Virus record (IMG/VR): IMGVR_UViG_3300027806_000001
Span: 119,469-183,468 of that record
Source of the DNA: a virus
DNA length: 64,000 bases
Direction: 5' to 3' (one strand)
Shown here piece by piece: positions 22,785-31,640 of the stretch. The notes under the pieces were generated by a model that worked only from the letters and a program-made list of their open reading frames with translations, made no database searches and was not told the DNA's origin. Every line of letters starts with the position of its first letter. The stretch's first letter is position 1. A program made the translations under genes and the position numbers.

Positions 22785-23222
22785 TCACCTGGCCGACACG
22801 GCCAGGGAGACCACCTCGGCCCTCACGACGACGGCGTCGGAGGCCCTCTCGACGGCGCAGGCCGAAGCCCGCACCCCGTCCTCCAGCTCCTCGGCCATGA
22901 GCTCGGCGCAGTCCCCGTCCTGCAGGACGGCCTCGACGCACCATTCCTCCAGCCGCGGACCGTGGGGGTCCCTGTACCTGACCACCACCAGATGCAGGAT
23001 GTCCTTGGGCGAGGCCTCGAACTCCAGCTCCAGCTCTATGAAGTCGCCCCTGGGCTCCAGCAAGGTGAGGCCCAGGGGCGTGAAGTCGTGCAGCGGCCGG
23101 CGGTCGGACGAGGCGTCGAAGTCCTCGTCCATGTCGTCCTCCAGGTCGAGGTCGTCGCAGTCCGGCTCCTCTTCTTCGGAGGAGATCTCGGAGTACCTGA
23201 GGTAGACGGTGCTGCTCTTCAT
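22785..23222 (-). CDS. Acidic protein, 145 aa
   Basis: Highly acidic N-terminus (SSEEEEPDCDDLDLEDDMDE, about residues 14-33), then a beta-rich domain. Strong negative charge could mean DNA mimicry or a binding partner for a basic protein. No family recognised. The ATG has no clean ribosome site; the upstream gene ends 14 bases earlier, so coupling is likely. Confidence 0.55.
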   Translation of the reverse strand: MKSSTVYLRYSEISSEEEEPDCDDLDLEDDMDEDFDASSDRRPLHDFTPLGLTLLEPRGDFIELELEFEASPKDILHLVVVRYRDPHGPRLEEWCVEAVLQDGDCAELMAEELEDGVRASACAVERASDAVVVRAEVVSLAVSAR

Positions 23223-23235
23223 CTGATGTCCGCGG

Positions 23236-23604
23236 TCACTTGGTCTTGGACTTCGACTCGGGGACGAAGACCGTGCTCTCCGAGCAGCCTGCCGAGCAGC
23301 TGCCGCGGACGTAGCCGATGGCCTGGGTGGACACCGAGTAGATCCAGCCGCCCTCGACCTTGAGCCGGCGGGTGGTGCGGCGGAACGCGTTGGTGGCGTC
23401 CCCGAAGCGGCCGACGTTGAAGGTCTCGCTCCCGAGGTTCTCCCATTCCGCTTCCGAAGCCGCGGCGGGCTCGGCCTGAGGCTCCGGCGCCGGGGACGTC
23501 TCCGGGGCGAACGCCGCCTTCTCCGTGGGGCTCATGTGCGGCGAGGCCGTCGCCTTGAGCGGGGTCTCAGAGATGTTTCCTGTGGTGATCGACTGCATGG
23601 GCAT
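23236..23604 (-). CDS. Hypothetical protein, 122 aa
   Basis: A disordered Pro/Ala/Glu-rich first half (to about residue 55), then a conserved-looking beta segment with Cys pair GSCSAGCS, ending in a Lys tail. AGGAG upstream of ATG 23604. Function unknown. Confidence 0.5.
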   Translation of the reverse strand: MPMQSITTGNISETPLKATASPHMSPTEKAAFAPETSPAPEPQAEPAAASEAEWENLGSETFNVGRFGDATNAFRRTTRRLKVEGGWIYSVSTQAIGYVRGSCSAGCSESTVFVPESKSKTK

Positions 23605-23606
23605 GG

Positions 23607-24632
23607 CTATTCTCCTGTTTTTCCGAAGGCCGATTCGAGCGGCTCTTGCGCCAGTGTAGCGACTGGCGCCTGGCTTGCAACATCCGTCGCCCGGACCTTC
23701 CGGGGATCGGTGACTAGAAAGATCCTCCTGCGGGCGTGCACGTCGGCCCTGTACCTCTCCAGGCAATGCAGGGTGGAGCTGGACTCCAGCAGGTGGCTCG
23801 AGGCGGCGAGGACCAGGGGACAGCAGTCCATGGCCCTGCGCACCCCGTCGGCCAGGTCGACCGCGGTCCTGACGGTGACCTCGCGGCCGGCCTTCTGCAG
23901 GGCCAGCCGCAGGCGTCCGAGCCTCCTCCTGACCGGCTGGAGCCTGTCGCGGTGCACGAGCACGAGGTACGAGTTGACGTTGTGGGGCACGGTTTCCAGC
24001 AGCGCGGCGCCGGTGGTCCTCGCCGCCAGGGACTCCCTGGAGTCCAGGCAGGCCCTCACGTGCCGGAGGATGTCGGGCTTCCGGGCCGGCTCGTAGCCCG
24101 CCATCGTCTCCCTGAACGGAATCTCCTCGCGGACGACCAGGGCCTCCACCTCCTCGCCCCAGGGCTGCAGCTCGGAGACCTTGTCGAACAGGGCCAGCGC
24201 CGACCGCATGTGGCAGTGCGGGCAGAAGACGGACCGGCAAGGGTGCCCTCCGGTGCCGCCGGCACGGAAGCCCATCGGGGCGCAGGTCTCGAGCCGGACC
24301 ATGTTCTTGTTGTCCTTGCAGTCCATCTTGCTCCAGGCCCGGTACACGAAGCTCCGCCAGAAGGCTCCCATGGCTGCGCGGGTGATCGTGGACCTGCGGA
24401 GGTGCCACGGAGCGTTGGCCAGCAGGGCGGTTCCGCCGGGTATCAGCCTGTCGATGTTGGCCTTCTTCCTGGTGGGCGGCACCAGGTAGCTCTGCACCGC
24501 CAGGTTGGGGCGGCCCTTCAGCGAGTCGAACAGGTCGCTCAGCACGTCGCCGAGCATCGGGGACAGGCCGACGGGCATGCGCACGAGCGACACCGTCGGA
24601 AAGAACGGCTCCGCTTCCTCTTCCACGTTCAT
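23607..24632 (-). CDS. Hypothetical protein with central cysteine clusters, 341 aa
   Basis: Middle of the protein carries C-x11-C followed by C-x4-CPHC (about residues 104-142), likely zinc. Around it are Arg-rich helices, and the C-terminal third reads like an alpha/beta domain (RIFLVTDPRKVRATDV). GAGAGGAAG upstream. I do not recognise the family. It lies just after the fibre-like gene. Confidence 0.55.
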   Translation of the reverse strand: MNVEEEAEPFFPTVSLVRMPVGLSPMLGDVLSDLFDSLKGRPNLAVQSYLVPPTRKKANIDRLIPGGTALLANAPWHLRRSTITRAAMGAFWRSFVYRAWSKMDCKDNKNMVRLETCAPMGFRAGGTGGHPCRSVFCPHCHMRSALALFDKVSELQPWGEEVEALVVREEIPFRETMAGYEPARKPDILRHVRACLDSRESLAARTTGAALLETVPHNVNSYLVLVHRDRLQPVRRRLGRLRLALQKAGREVTVRTAVDLADGVRRAMDCCPLVLAASSHLLESSSTLHCLERYRADVHARRRIFLVTDPRKVRATDVASQAPVATLAQEPLESAFGKTGE

Positions 24633-24648
24633 GCTTCCTCTCTCTTTC

Positions 24649-27225
24649 TTAGGCCGGCAGCTGGACCACGATGATGTTGCCGACTCCTACGTTGTAGTTC
24701 AGGGTGATGGACGTCGCCGTGCCGTAGGCCGCCTGCCTCACCGACGACGCGTTGGCCTGCTTGGCCAGCAGGACGCCCGCCACGTAGACCTGGCACTTGG
24801 GATTCGTCGCGAAGTTCGAAGGCACGACCAGGGCGCCCGGGCTGGACGCGGACTCGTACACCAGCGTCCCCGTGTTCGCCAGGTACACCAGCTGGGTGTC
24901 GAACACCGACAGGGTGAGCGGGTTGGCCGAGGTCCATCCGATCGGCAAGGATACAACGCGGAACGATATCTCGACGATCGCGTTGACGAGTCCGTCGACG
25001 TAGCCCTTGGTGGCGGCGTCGGTGGACGCGGTCGGGGTTCCGACCTCGGAGATCTTGTTGCCGTGCGCCGTGGCGCCGGTGGACGTCGCGGAGAACCTGG
25101 TGGTGCCGTTGACGAACAGCGAGCAGTAGCTGCCTCGGGTCTGCCCCAGGCCGGTGGTGGACTCTCCGGAGAACGAGTAGGTCGGAGTGCCGCTGGTCGA
25201 CGTGCCTCCGTACGTGGCGATCGAGTTGTTCAGGTACACCAGCGGGGTGTTGAATCCCCCGCCGGCTCCGGTGAGGGTCGGACCGGTCATGTTCAGCCGG
25301 AAGAGGGGATTGCCGCTGAGCGAGAATCCGATCTCCGAGCTGGAGTTGGTCATGTACATGGCCAGGGGGCCACGCGACAGCAGGGGATCCGTCGCCGTCG
25401 TGTCGATCTCCACGGACAGGCCGCCCGTGAGGGGCACCGTGCCGTCCGCCCTCAGCAGCCCTGAGGACAGCGTGGAGAACGGCACCCAGGAGGACGTCGT
25501 TCCGGACAGCTGCAGCACGCCGCCGTCCAGGCTGTTCTCCGGCAGCGGGAAGACCGAGTTGGCCGCGGAGACCGGCGCCTTGACCTGGGCCAGGCCGCCG
25601 CCGGACGTCAGCAGGTTGATCCTGCCGGGGCTGGAGACGGAGCCCACGGCCAGGGAACCTCCCTGGTACCGGAGGTTGGGTTCCTCGACGTACCCGGTGC
25701 CGGCGACGGCGATGGCCAGCGCGCCGGCCACCGTGGCGCCCGGGATCCGGCCGTCCACGTACGCCTTGGTGGCCGCGTCCTGGCTCAGCGTAGGGGTGGC
25801 CAGGTTGGAGATCTTGAGGCTCTCCATCGACATGCCGCCGCTGTTGAACTCGACGACCTTGGCGCCCTGGACAGCCACTCCCATGGCATTGGTGGACGCC
25901 CTGAAGACGCCCAGGCCGGTGGCCGATGGGAACGTGTAGGCTGGCTTGGTCGGGTCGTTCTCTCCGACCGTCGCGTCGATGAGGATCTTGGCGGAGGCCG
26001 AGGCGCCCCCGGCGGCCGGCTCGATGCTGGTGGCCGAGATCTTGGCCGTGGCCGCGCCGCCTAGGATCACCTGGACGTCCGTGCCGCCGGAGATGAGGCC
26101 GGCGGTGCCGATGTTCAGCGCCGGCTTGATCACGCTGCCTGCGGCGACGCTCAGGGTCGACGACGGCTGGAGGGCGAAGTCCTTGTTTGCCTCTGCTGTG
26201 TTGACCGTCGAGACGATCGCCTGGCTGCCGATGAAGCGCTGGCCGGAGGCCGAGATCAGCACGATGCCGTCCGAGGACGAGTCGTACCAGATCGATCCCA
26301 CGGGGTTGGAGTTCGGGTCGATCAGGCTGGCGGAGGCCAGGGCCAGGCCGGTGTTCATCTGCAGGTACGGCGCGACGGAGTTGCCTCCCACGTTGGCCGG
26401 CTTGACCGCGCGCCAGACCTCGGCGCCGTCCACCTGCATGACCAGGCGCCGGGCCGCGGCGCCCAGGTTGCCCGGGGTCACGAAGCCGAAGCCGGTGTCG
26501 TACGACGACGAATAGATCGAGCCGTAGCCGCTGAGCACCAGGGACAGCGCCGAGGTCGTGGACGCCGGCAGCGCAAAGGGCTTGGTGTTGGCCAGGTAGT
26601 ACTGGGCCTGGTCGCCGAGCACCGGCTCGGGCATGGGCTGCCAGGACGAGGTGGCCCCGCTGTTCACCAGCACGTAGCCGGGAATCATGGCCGAGGCCGC
26701 AGGCAAGGTGTAGGCCGTGCCGCCCGTGCCGATCCGCAGCCTGTTGACCTCGAAATGGGCGGAGCCGGTCATCGTGACCGACGCCGAGTCAGCCGTGACC
26801 GTCAGGCTGTTGACGACGTGGTTCTCGGCCAGGTCGCCCGAGGTGCTGGTCTGCGAGAACGTGACGCTGTCCACCACGGTGCCGCCGGTGGTGGTGGCGG
26901 CCACCCTCAGGTTCTGCAGGTTGGACGAGCCGTCCAGCAGCCTCAGGGTGAGGTCGGACTCCAGCCTGAGGACCTGGTTGGACGCGAGGTAGGCGTCCAT
27001 CACGGCCTGGACGTTGATCAGGCTGGGCAGCGAGGCGTAGGCCAGGACCGGGCCGGCCGCCACGGACAGCACCTGTCCCACGGACCCGATCGCAGGCAAC
27101 GGGTTCGTCACCTGGTTCAGGACGTAGTCGAAGTTGTCCGCGGCGGCCAGGGCCAGGCCGTTGTGGGCGTCGAGGAGGCCCTTGTCGGACAGCGTGACGA
27201 ACTGCTTGGTCGGGGTCAGTGACAT
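24649..27225 (-). CDS. Tail-fibre-like structural protein, 858 aa
   Basis: Rich in Ser, Thr, Gly, Ala and Val with few Cys, as in phage fibres. Two copies of the fibre-type motif DAATKxYVDG (near residues 488 and 743) are the clearest marker; each follows a conserved Leu/Pro-Thr segment. N-terminal 35 residues are a probable attachment region; the C-terminal 100 form a separate beta domain that may bind the receptor or cap the trimer. No chaperone or peptidase motif is visible at the end. The start has only a weak ribosome site (the gene upstream ends 12 bases away). Confidence 0.75.
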   Translation of the reverse strand: MSLTPTKQFVTLSDKGLLDAHNGLALAAADNFDYVLNQVTNPLPAIGSVGQVLSVAAGPVLAYASLPSLINVQAVMDAYLASNQVLRLESDLTLRLLDGSSNLQNLRVAATTTGGTVVDSVTFSQTSTSGDLAENHVVNSLTVTADSASVTMTGSAHFEVNRLRIGTGGTAYTLPAASAMIPGYVLVNSGATSSWQPMPEPVLGDQAQYYLANTKPFALPASTTSALSLVLSGYGSIYSSSYDTGFGFVTPGNLGAAARRLVMQVDGAEVWRAVKPANVGGNSVAPYLQMNTGLALASASLIDPNSNPVGSIWYDSSSDGIVLISASGQRFIGSQAIVSTVNTAEANKDFALQPSSTLSVAAGSVIKPALNIGTAGLISGGTDVQVILGGAATAKISATSIEPAAGGASASAKILIDATVGENDPTKPAYTFPSATGLGVFRASTNAMGVAVQGAKVVEFNSGGMSMESLKISNLATPTLSQDAATKAYVDGRIPGATVAGALAIAVAGTGYVEEPNLRYQGGSLAVGSVSSPGRINLLTSGGGLAQVKAPVSAANSVFPLPENSLDGGVLQLSGTTSSWVPFSTLSSGLLRADGTVPLTGGLSVEIDTTATDPLLSRGPLAMYMTNSSSEIGFSLSGNPLFRLNMTGPTLTGAGGGFNTPLVYLNNSIATYGGTSTSGTPTYSFSGESTTGLGQTRGSYCSLFVNGTTRFSATSTGATAHGNKISEVGTPTASTDAATKGYVDGLVNAIVEISFRVVSLPIGWTSANPLTLSVFDTQLVYLANTGTLVYESASSPGALVVPSNFATNPKCQVYVAGVLLAKQANASSVRQAAYGTATSITLNYNVGVGNIIVVQLPA

Positions 27226-27237
27226 GGTCCGGCTATT

Positions 27238-27411
27238 TTACTTCTTTTTCATCTTGGCGCGGATCTCGTCCATCACCCGCTCCAGCTCCCGGATCTCCAC
27301 GATCTCTCGGCCCGAACCGCGGACGATCCTGACCGAGTCCATCCTGGAGTCGACCTGGTCCGGATGGGTGGCTCGGTTCTTTTTTCCTTCCACGGCCTGC
27401 TCCTCGATCAT
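27238..27411 (-). CDS. Small charged protein, 57 aa
   Basis: Alternating charges and a helical end (RELERVMDEIRAKMKKK). GGAGG eight bases before ATG; start overlaps the upstream stop (ATGA). Lies directly before the fibre-like gene and may be co-translated. Function unknown. Confidence 0.55.
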   Translation of the reverse strand: MIEEQAVEGKKNRATHPDQVDSRMDSVRIVRGSGREIVEIRELERVMDEIRAKMKKK

Positions 27412-27779
27412 AGGGGCTTCCTCCGGGTCTTCCTGACGTACACCTTTCCGTTCGGCTCCATCACGACCAGACCGGCCGACGAGACCGGCCTGCCGGCCAG
27501 GTCGACGAAGGTGGAGTGCAGGTACGGGTTGTACCTGATGCGGCACCTGGGCCTGCCGGTGCGCGAGCCGGGCTCCAGTACCCCCACCGCTCCGGCATGG
27601 ACGTTCTTCTGCCGCGTGAGCAGGACGCGCTGCCTGCCCGCCTCCGAGACCTTGAACACGGCGTCAGACAGGACCACCCGGGCAGCATGGGCGACTACCC
27701 TCCCCGTCGCCGTGTCCTTCACCGACCAGCACCTCCGGTTGAGGTTCCAGTACACCATCGACGTCTTTCGTGTCGTCAC
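27408..27779 (-). CDS. Conserved phage protein of unknown function, 123 aa
   Basis: The pattern YWNLNRRCWSV ... GRVVAHA ... AGRQRVLLTRQKNVHAGAVG ... YNPYLHSTFV is one I associate with a widespread small phage family of unknown function. Two starts are possible: GTG 27779 (GGAG upstream) and ATG 27758 (GAAAG upstream, six bases). The 5' end overlaps the diphosphohydrolase gene by about 100 bases, unusually long here. Confidence 0.6.
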   Translation of the reverse strand: MTTRKTSMVYWNLNRRCWSVKDTATGRVVAHAARVVLSDAVFKVSEAGRQRVLLTRQKNVHAGAVGVLEPGSRTGRPRCRIRYNPYLHSTFVDLAGRPVSSAGLVVMEPNGKVYVRKTRRKPL

Positions 27780-28260
27780 ATCGCCGCTCCTGTTCTGGCC
27801 TGGTCGCCTGGTAGGCGGGCAGGTCGTTGTATTCCGCAGGCCACAGCCCGCGGGCGATCATCTCCTGGCCGTGCATGATGGCGTCCAGGTTGAATGCGCA
27901 GTGCGCCGCATGGTCCTCGTCCGTCATCCCCATCATGAACTGGAGCAGATGCCGGTTTGCGGACGCCAGGAAGACCGAGAGGGGCATGCCCTTCTCCCAG
28001 TTCCGCTCCCCGTACTTGACCGCACCAAGGGCCATCACCCGGGCCTTCCTCATCGTGGCGAAGGGGCTCAGCAGGTCCGGACGCGGCTTGCCCTCCGCGC
28101 TGTCCCGCTGAGCCCCCGATGAGAACTTCCGGCCGTCGTTGGAGGCGTTGAAGCCGAAGTCCCTGGACGGCGCCTGCGGGCCCCTGAGGGCGGATGTCAG
28201 GCGGCCGGTGGCCATTCCAAGGTCTAGGTGACGGCCCGGCTGTTCCGAATTCTGTGCCAT
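27664..28260 (-). CDS. dATP/dGTP diphosphohydrolase-family protein (MazG-like), 198 aa
   Basis: The core (about residues 60-135) fits the phage family: DLLSPFATMRKARVMALGA, KYGERNW, an Asn-Arg-His-Leu segment (ANRHLL) and TDEDHAAHCAFNLDAI. These enzymes hydrolyse purine deoxynucleoside triphosphates to monophosphates and shape the nucleotide pool. The acidic and His residues of the helical metal site are present. The C-terminal 40 residues, overlapping the next gene, are unstructured. AGGAAG sets the start. Related proteins occur in phages that replace adenine with 2-aminoadenine, but the other genes for that are absent from this window. Confidence 0.75.
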   Translation of the reverse strand: MAQNSEQPGRHLDLGMATGRLTSALRGPQAPSRDFGFNASNDGRKFSSGAQRDSAEGKPRPDLLSPFATMRKARVMALGAVKYGERNWEKGMPLSVFLASANRHLLQFMMGMTDEDHAAHCAFNLDAIMHGQEMIARGLWPAEYNDLPAYQATRPEQERRCDDTKDVDGVLEPQPEVLVGEGHGDGEGSRPCCPGGPV

Positions 28261-28281
28261 TGGGTCTTCCTGAGTGCCGGA

Positions 28282-28497
28282 TCAGTAGAAGTTGTCCTGG
28301 GGGGCGACGTGAACCTGCTCCTGCTTCAGGCCCGGCACGGTGCGCAGAAACAGGACCCAGGCGTCTCCCCGGCGCTCCCTTGCGAGCTCCGGATTATCGA
28401 AAATGTAATCCGGATGCCGCAGATAGTCAACCAGGAAGCCGCCCCTTTCGTAGGCCAGCACCCATTTGACCGGGGTTCGTTCTGGTTTTCTTCTCAT
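28282..28497 (-). CDS. Hypothetical protein, 71 aa
   Basis: Begins MRRKPERTPVKWVLAYERGG and has a small alpha/beta composition. The ATG at 28497 (AGAGG ten bases upstream) is preferred over 28521. The 5' end overlaps the upstream gene by about 70 bases. Function unknown. Confidence 0.5.
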   Translation of the reverse strand: MRRKPERTPVKWVLAYERGGFLVDYLRHPDYIFDNPELARERRGDAWVLFLRTVPGLKQEQVHVAPQDNFY

Positions 28498-28951
28498 CGG
28501 GGAAGGGCCTCTGGCCCGCATGCCTCAGCACCAGCTTGCACTTCTCCTGGAGCTCGGCCAACCTGGCCGCGTCCACGGTCGCCAGGCCATCCTCCACCTC
28601 GGCGCCCGCCCCCATCCGGCACACATCATACAGGATGTCGAAGATGCCGGACATGGAGATCCTGGGCTCCAGGCACAGGTCCTCGTCCTCGTAGGGCTTG
28701 GACCCTACCCGGACGCCGAGGATGGACAGGCCGGTCACGGACGGGGAGTCCAGCCAGCCCGCCAGCTCGTCGAACAGGCAGTTCTCGAGGTTGTGCCTGG
28801 CGGGGTTGCGCCCCAGGGCCATGCGGCCCTGGCACTTCGGCGCGTACTCCTTGAGCACGTAGTGGTTGAACGCCGCGGCGCTGGTGATGGCCCCGTCGAT
28901 CGTGAACCCGATTCCGTCCTTCAGCGCGATGCGCTCCGGTTCATCCGGCAT
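28427..28951 (-). CDS. Hypothetical protein, 174 aa
   Basis: Mixed alpha/beta; contains NPARHNLENCLFDELAGWLD and a Met/Gly-rich segment. No family recognised. GGGGAGGAG upstream of the ATG. The C-terminal 25 residues are basic and lie in the overlap with the next gene. Confidence 0.55.
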   Translation of the reverse strand: MPDEPERIALKDGIGFTIDGAITSAAAFNHYVLKEYAPKCQGRMALGRNPARHNLENCLFDELAGWLDSPSVTGLSILGVRVGSKPYEDEDLCLEPRISMSGIFDILYDVCRMGAGAEVEDGLATVDAARLAELQEKCKLVLRHAGQRPFPDEKKTRTNPGQMGAGLRKGRLPG

Positions 28952-29183
28952 TTGACTCCTCCCCTGTGTCGGCTCGGTGCTGCCTGGAGAGCTGCCTGGC
29001 GAACGCGGTCACAGGCTCCAGCTCGTGCACGTAGACCGGAACGGTGCGCCCGGTCGACTTCCACTCCTCGGTCGCGTGGCACCACTCCTCGATCCAGGCC
29101 TCGCCGACGTGGCATTCGTCTTCGTACTGAACCTGCATCCGCACGCTCTTGTGCTCCTCGCCCAGCGTGAACTTCGCGATCAT
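28941..29183 (-). CDS. Small beta-rich protein, 80 aa
   Basis: MIAKFTLGEEHKSVRMQVQY begins a probable beta sheet with Trp residues; the end is helical and polar. AAGGAGGAG upstream; ATGA overlap with the gene before. Function unknown. Confidence 0.55.
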   Translation of the reverse strand: MIAKFTLGEEHKSVRMQVQYEDECHVGEAWIEEWCHATEEWKSTGRTVPVYVHELEPVTAFARQLSRQHRADTGEESNAG

Positions 29184-29479
29184 GGCTCCTCCTTCACGTC
29201 GGTCAGGGTCTCGGCGTCCAGCACGGGCCGGCGGCCGGCCTGGGCGACCTTTTCCAGGTAATCCATGAGATCCTTCCTCGACTCCGCCGCCAGATGGCAG
29301 GGCCGGCAGGCCCACCCCATCGGCTTGCCGTCCTTCCTGTAGAACACCTCGTGGACGCTGTAGGTCTCCGCGCCCTCCTCGTCGACGGTCCTCATGATCC
29401 TGCAGTTCCAGTGTCCGCTCGAGCAGTCCAGCCCCTGCAGCCTGGGATTGGCAGGAGCCTGGTCGGATTCATCCTTCAT
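29180..29479 (-). CDS. Small protein with possible zinc site, 99 aa
   Basis: Contains CSSGHWNC and, 30 residues later, CRPCH, a spacing suitable for zinc binding; the end is helical. ATG overlaps the upstream stop. Function unknown. Confidence 0.55.
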   Translation of the reverse strand: MKDESDQAPANPRLQGLDCSSGHWNCRIMRTVDEEGAETYSVHEVFYRKDGKPMGWACRPCHLAAESRKDLMDYLEKVAQAGRRPVLDAETLTDVKEEP

Positions 29480-29847
29480 CGTCTCACCTTGTTCCTTCTG
29501 TGCGTCACGTCGCACCACTCCCTGTTGGGTCCCCTGACGCTCAGCCGCACGACCTCCATGGTCAGCGCGTCCGTGGTCAGCTCGATCGAATGCAGGTCGC
29601 TCCGCTCCTTGGCCAGCCTGGCGACCGCCCGGGAGGTCACGACCCAGATGTACCTGCCGTGCTTCTCGCCGTAGTTCCACAGCCAGTCGCGGTCCCTGTG
29701 CGCCTGCGCCACGGAGCCGTACGGCCCCCTGAGCACCTGTTCGGCCTCCGGCAGCATGTCGAGGCTCCAGACGCCGTCGTCCAGCTCCGCAGCCTCCTCC
29801 GCGAACCTCCGGCAGAACTCGATGCCCGGCACTATCACGTTCCTCAC
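29476..29847 (-). CDS. Hypothetical protein, 123 aa (GTG start)
   Basis: GTG with AGGAGG six bases upstream, overlapping the previous stop as GTGA. Contains GRYIWVVTSRAVARLAKER in the middle and a basic C-terminus (REWCDVTHRRNKVRR). No family recognised. Confidence 0.55.
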   Translation of the reverse strand: MRNVIVPGIEFCRRFAEEAAELDDGVWSLDMLPEAEQVLRGPYGSVAQAHRDRDWLWNYGEKHGRYIWVVTSRAVARLAKERSDLHSIELTTDALTMEVVRLSVRGPNREWCDVTHRRNKVRR

Positions 29848-30374
29848 TCCGTCCTCCTTCCTATGGCAGACTCCAGGAACGCATCCATGGTATCCAGCAC
29901 CGCGCCGCCGTCGCCCGAGGACGACGCGCGGACGAGCCTGAAGTACCCCCTGGGGGACTTGGCCCCGATGTTGGTGTGCAGCACCATGTCCTGACCGATG
30001 GCCGCGTTGTAGAAGAACATCGCGGGGAAGCGGCCAGGTGCGCCGCACGCGGCGACGCACCTGGCGAATTCCTCCCACAGCGGCATCGAGTCGAGGGCCT
30101 TGGGGCGGCAGACCAGGTCGTTCAGGCTCCAGGACTGCACCCTGTTGGCCCTCAGGACGTAGGGATGGAGCAGGTCCTCGAGCGCCATCAGGGGCTCGTC
30201 GGACCTCTCCAGCGCCTCCGTCCAGGCCGACTTCTCCACGGGGTTGTCGTGGAAGATCCGGTTCACCAGCTTGCGGCAGACCTTGTTCTCGTAGGAGGCC
30301 TGCCTGTTGGCCTCCCGCTTCTCTCCCAGCCTGCGCACCCCGTCGAAGAAATTCGGTTCGTCTCGCTGCTTCAA
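29844..30374 (-). CDS. Hypothetical protein, 176 aa (TTG start)
   Basis: The only start fitting the frame is TTG at 30374, one base after the recombinase stop, with AGGAGGAG upstream. Helical and basic at the N-terminus; the C-terminal half includes ARCVAACGAPGRFPAMFFYN. No family recognised. Position directly behind uvsX-like gene suggests a replication role. Confidence 0.5.
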   Translation of the reverse strand: MKQRDEPNFFDGVRRLGEKREANRQASYENKVCRKLVNRIFHDNPVEKSAWTEALERSDEPLMALEDLLHPYVLRANRVQSWSLNDLVCRPKALDSMPLWEEFARCVAACGAPGRFPAMFFYNAAIGQDMVLHTNIGAKSPRGYFRLVRASSSGDGGAVLDTMDAFLESAIGRRTE

Positions 30375-30375
30375 G

Positions 30376-31617
30376 TCACTCCTCCTTCGGAGTCTCCTCC
30401 TGGACAGGCCCGCGGTACAGGCTCTGCTCGTACACGTCGGCGTCCTCCTTGGGCAGGCCGAGGCCCTCCCAGACCTTCATGCGGTTGATGCCGAGGGCGT
30501 CCGAGATGCGCTCCCGCAGCTCGACGTTGGCCCGGATGGCCTCCCCCAGCTGCGTGTCCGTCACGGCCACGAGCCCCAGCTCCTTGCAGCTGTACTTGTT
30601 GCCGTTCTCCGTGACGTTCAGGATGTCCGTCAGGCGGCTCTTGACCCCGTTGGGAGACGGATCCGCCAGCATCATGGCCGTGGCGGCGTCCCAGTCGAAC
30701 CAGCACCTGGAGATCTGGCCCGTGCCGGGATCGTTCTCCCAGCGGTACGGGATCTCCAGGTTGCGCTGCGACGTGCCCATGGAGTTCTTGTTCACCTTGA
30801 TCTTGAGGATCTTCTCGGTGAACCCCCGGTTCTTCTTGAACACCGGGGTGGACTTCACCGCGGAGAACCAGAAGTCCAGGACCGCGTGGTAGTCCTGGCC
30901 CGTGCCGCCCGGCTTGCGCTTGGCGCCCGGGATGGGGCTGCCGGGGTCGTCGGACAGGTGGTTGATGTAGATCAGCGAGTAGGGCCGCAGGAAGAGCTTC
31001 TTCGGGATGAACCTGAAGAACTCGTTGTGCGACTTGCACTTGACCATGCCTCCCGTGTTGCGGGGACTGGCCGCGCCCTCCTTGTCGATCCTCTCGCGGC
31101 TCTCCTCGGTGTCGACGCCGCCCAGCGAGTCGACGATGAACATGACCGGGATCTTGTTCAGGCTCTCGTTGACCTCGATGTCCTCGATGGCCTGGGTCAG
31201 CTGCTGCTGCCACTCCTCGGTGTGGAAGGAGAGGAAGTCGATCGTCTTCTGGGTGTTGGCGTATCCGACCACGGCCTGGTACAGGGGCGGGCTCTTCTTG
31301 TTCTCGGTGTCGATGTAGACGCAGATGCCCCCTGCGTCCATGAACAGCCTGGCCATGCTCATGGCGTAGGCGGACTTGCAGCTCTCCTTGGCTCCGGCCA
31401 CGCCGAAGATCTTGCCCATCTGGTAGCACGTGACGTCGGACAGCCAGCGGTACGAGATGTGGTCGCAGGGCAGGCCCCAGACCCTTTCGTGCAGGTCGGA
31501 CGCCAGGCAGACCTGGGAGCCCGACACCTTCGTGGCGCTCTCAATGAGGGCCTTGATGCCCGAGAGCACCGCCGAAGCGGTGCTCTCGGGTGACGGCTTT
31601 TCCTTCTTCTTAGCCAT
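30376..31617 (-). CDS. UvsX/RecA-like recombinase, 413 aa
   Basis: Strand-exchange ATPase for recombination and recombination-primed replication. P-loop GAKESCKS (75-82) has Cys where RecA has Gly; T4 UvsX also deviates there (Phe, from memory), so this fits a phage-type enzyme. Walker B is in PVMFIVDSLGG (about 157-167), with the acid in YIDTEN further upstream as catalytic Glu. A following INHL motif resembles the sensor of UvsX/RecA. C-terminus (last 70 residues) is charged. AAGGAG sets the start. Sits next to polymerase and repeat-tailed protein genes. Confidence 0.8.
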   Translation of the reverse strand: MAKKKEKPSPESTASAVLSGIKALIESATKVSGSQVCLASDLHERVWGLPCDHISYRWLSDVTCYQMGKIFGVAGAKESCKSAYAMSMARLFMDAGGICVYIDTENKKSPPLYQAVVGYANTQKTIDFLSFHTEEWQQQLTQAIEDIEVNESLNKIPVMFIVDSLGGVDTEESRERIDKEGAASPRNTGGMVKCKSHNEFFRFIPKKLFLRPYSLIYINHLSDDPGSPIPGAKRKPGGTGQDYHAVLDFWFSAVKSTPVFKKNRGFTEKILKIKVNKNSMGTSQRNLEIPYRWENDPGTGQISRCWFDWDAATAMMLADPSPNGVKSRLTDILNVTENGNKYSCKELGLVAVTDTQLGEAIRANVELRERISDALGINRMKVWEGLGLPKEDADVYEQSLYRGPVQEETPKEE

Positions 31618-31640
31618 TGCGTGTCTCCTTGTTCAGTTTC

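Noticed and set aside
27664-28260. Evidence for a 2-aminoadenine (Z) genome
   Set aside because: Only one gene of the set is seen; no PurZ- or DatZ-like protein in the window.
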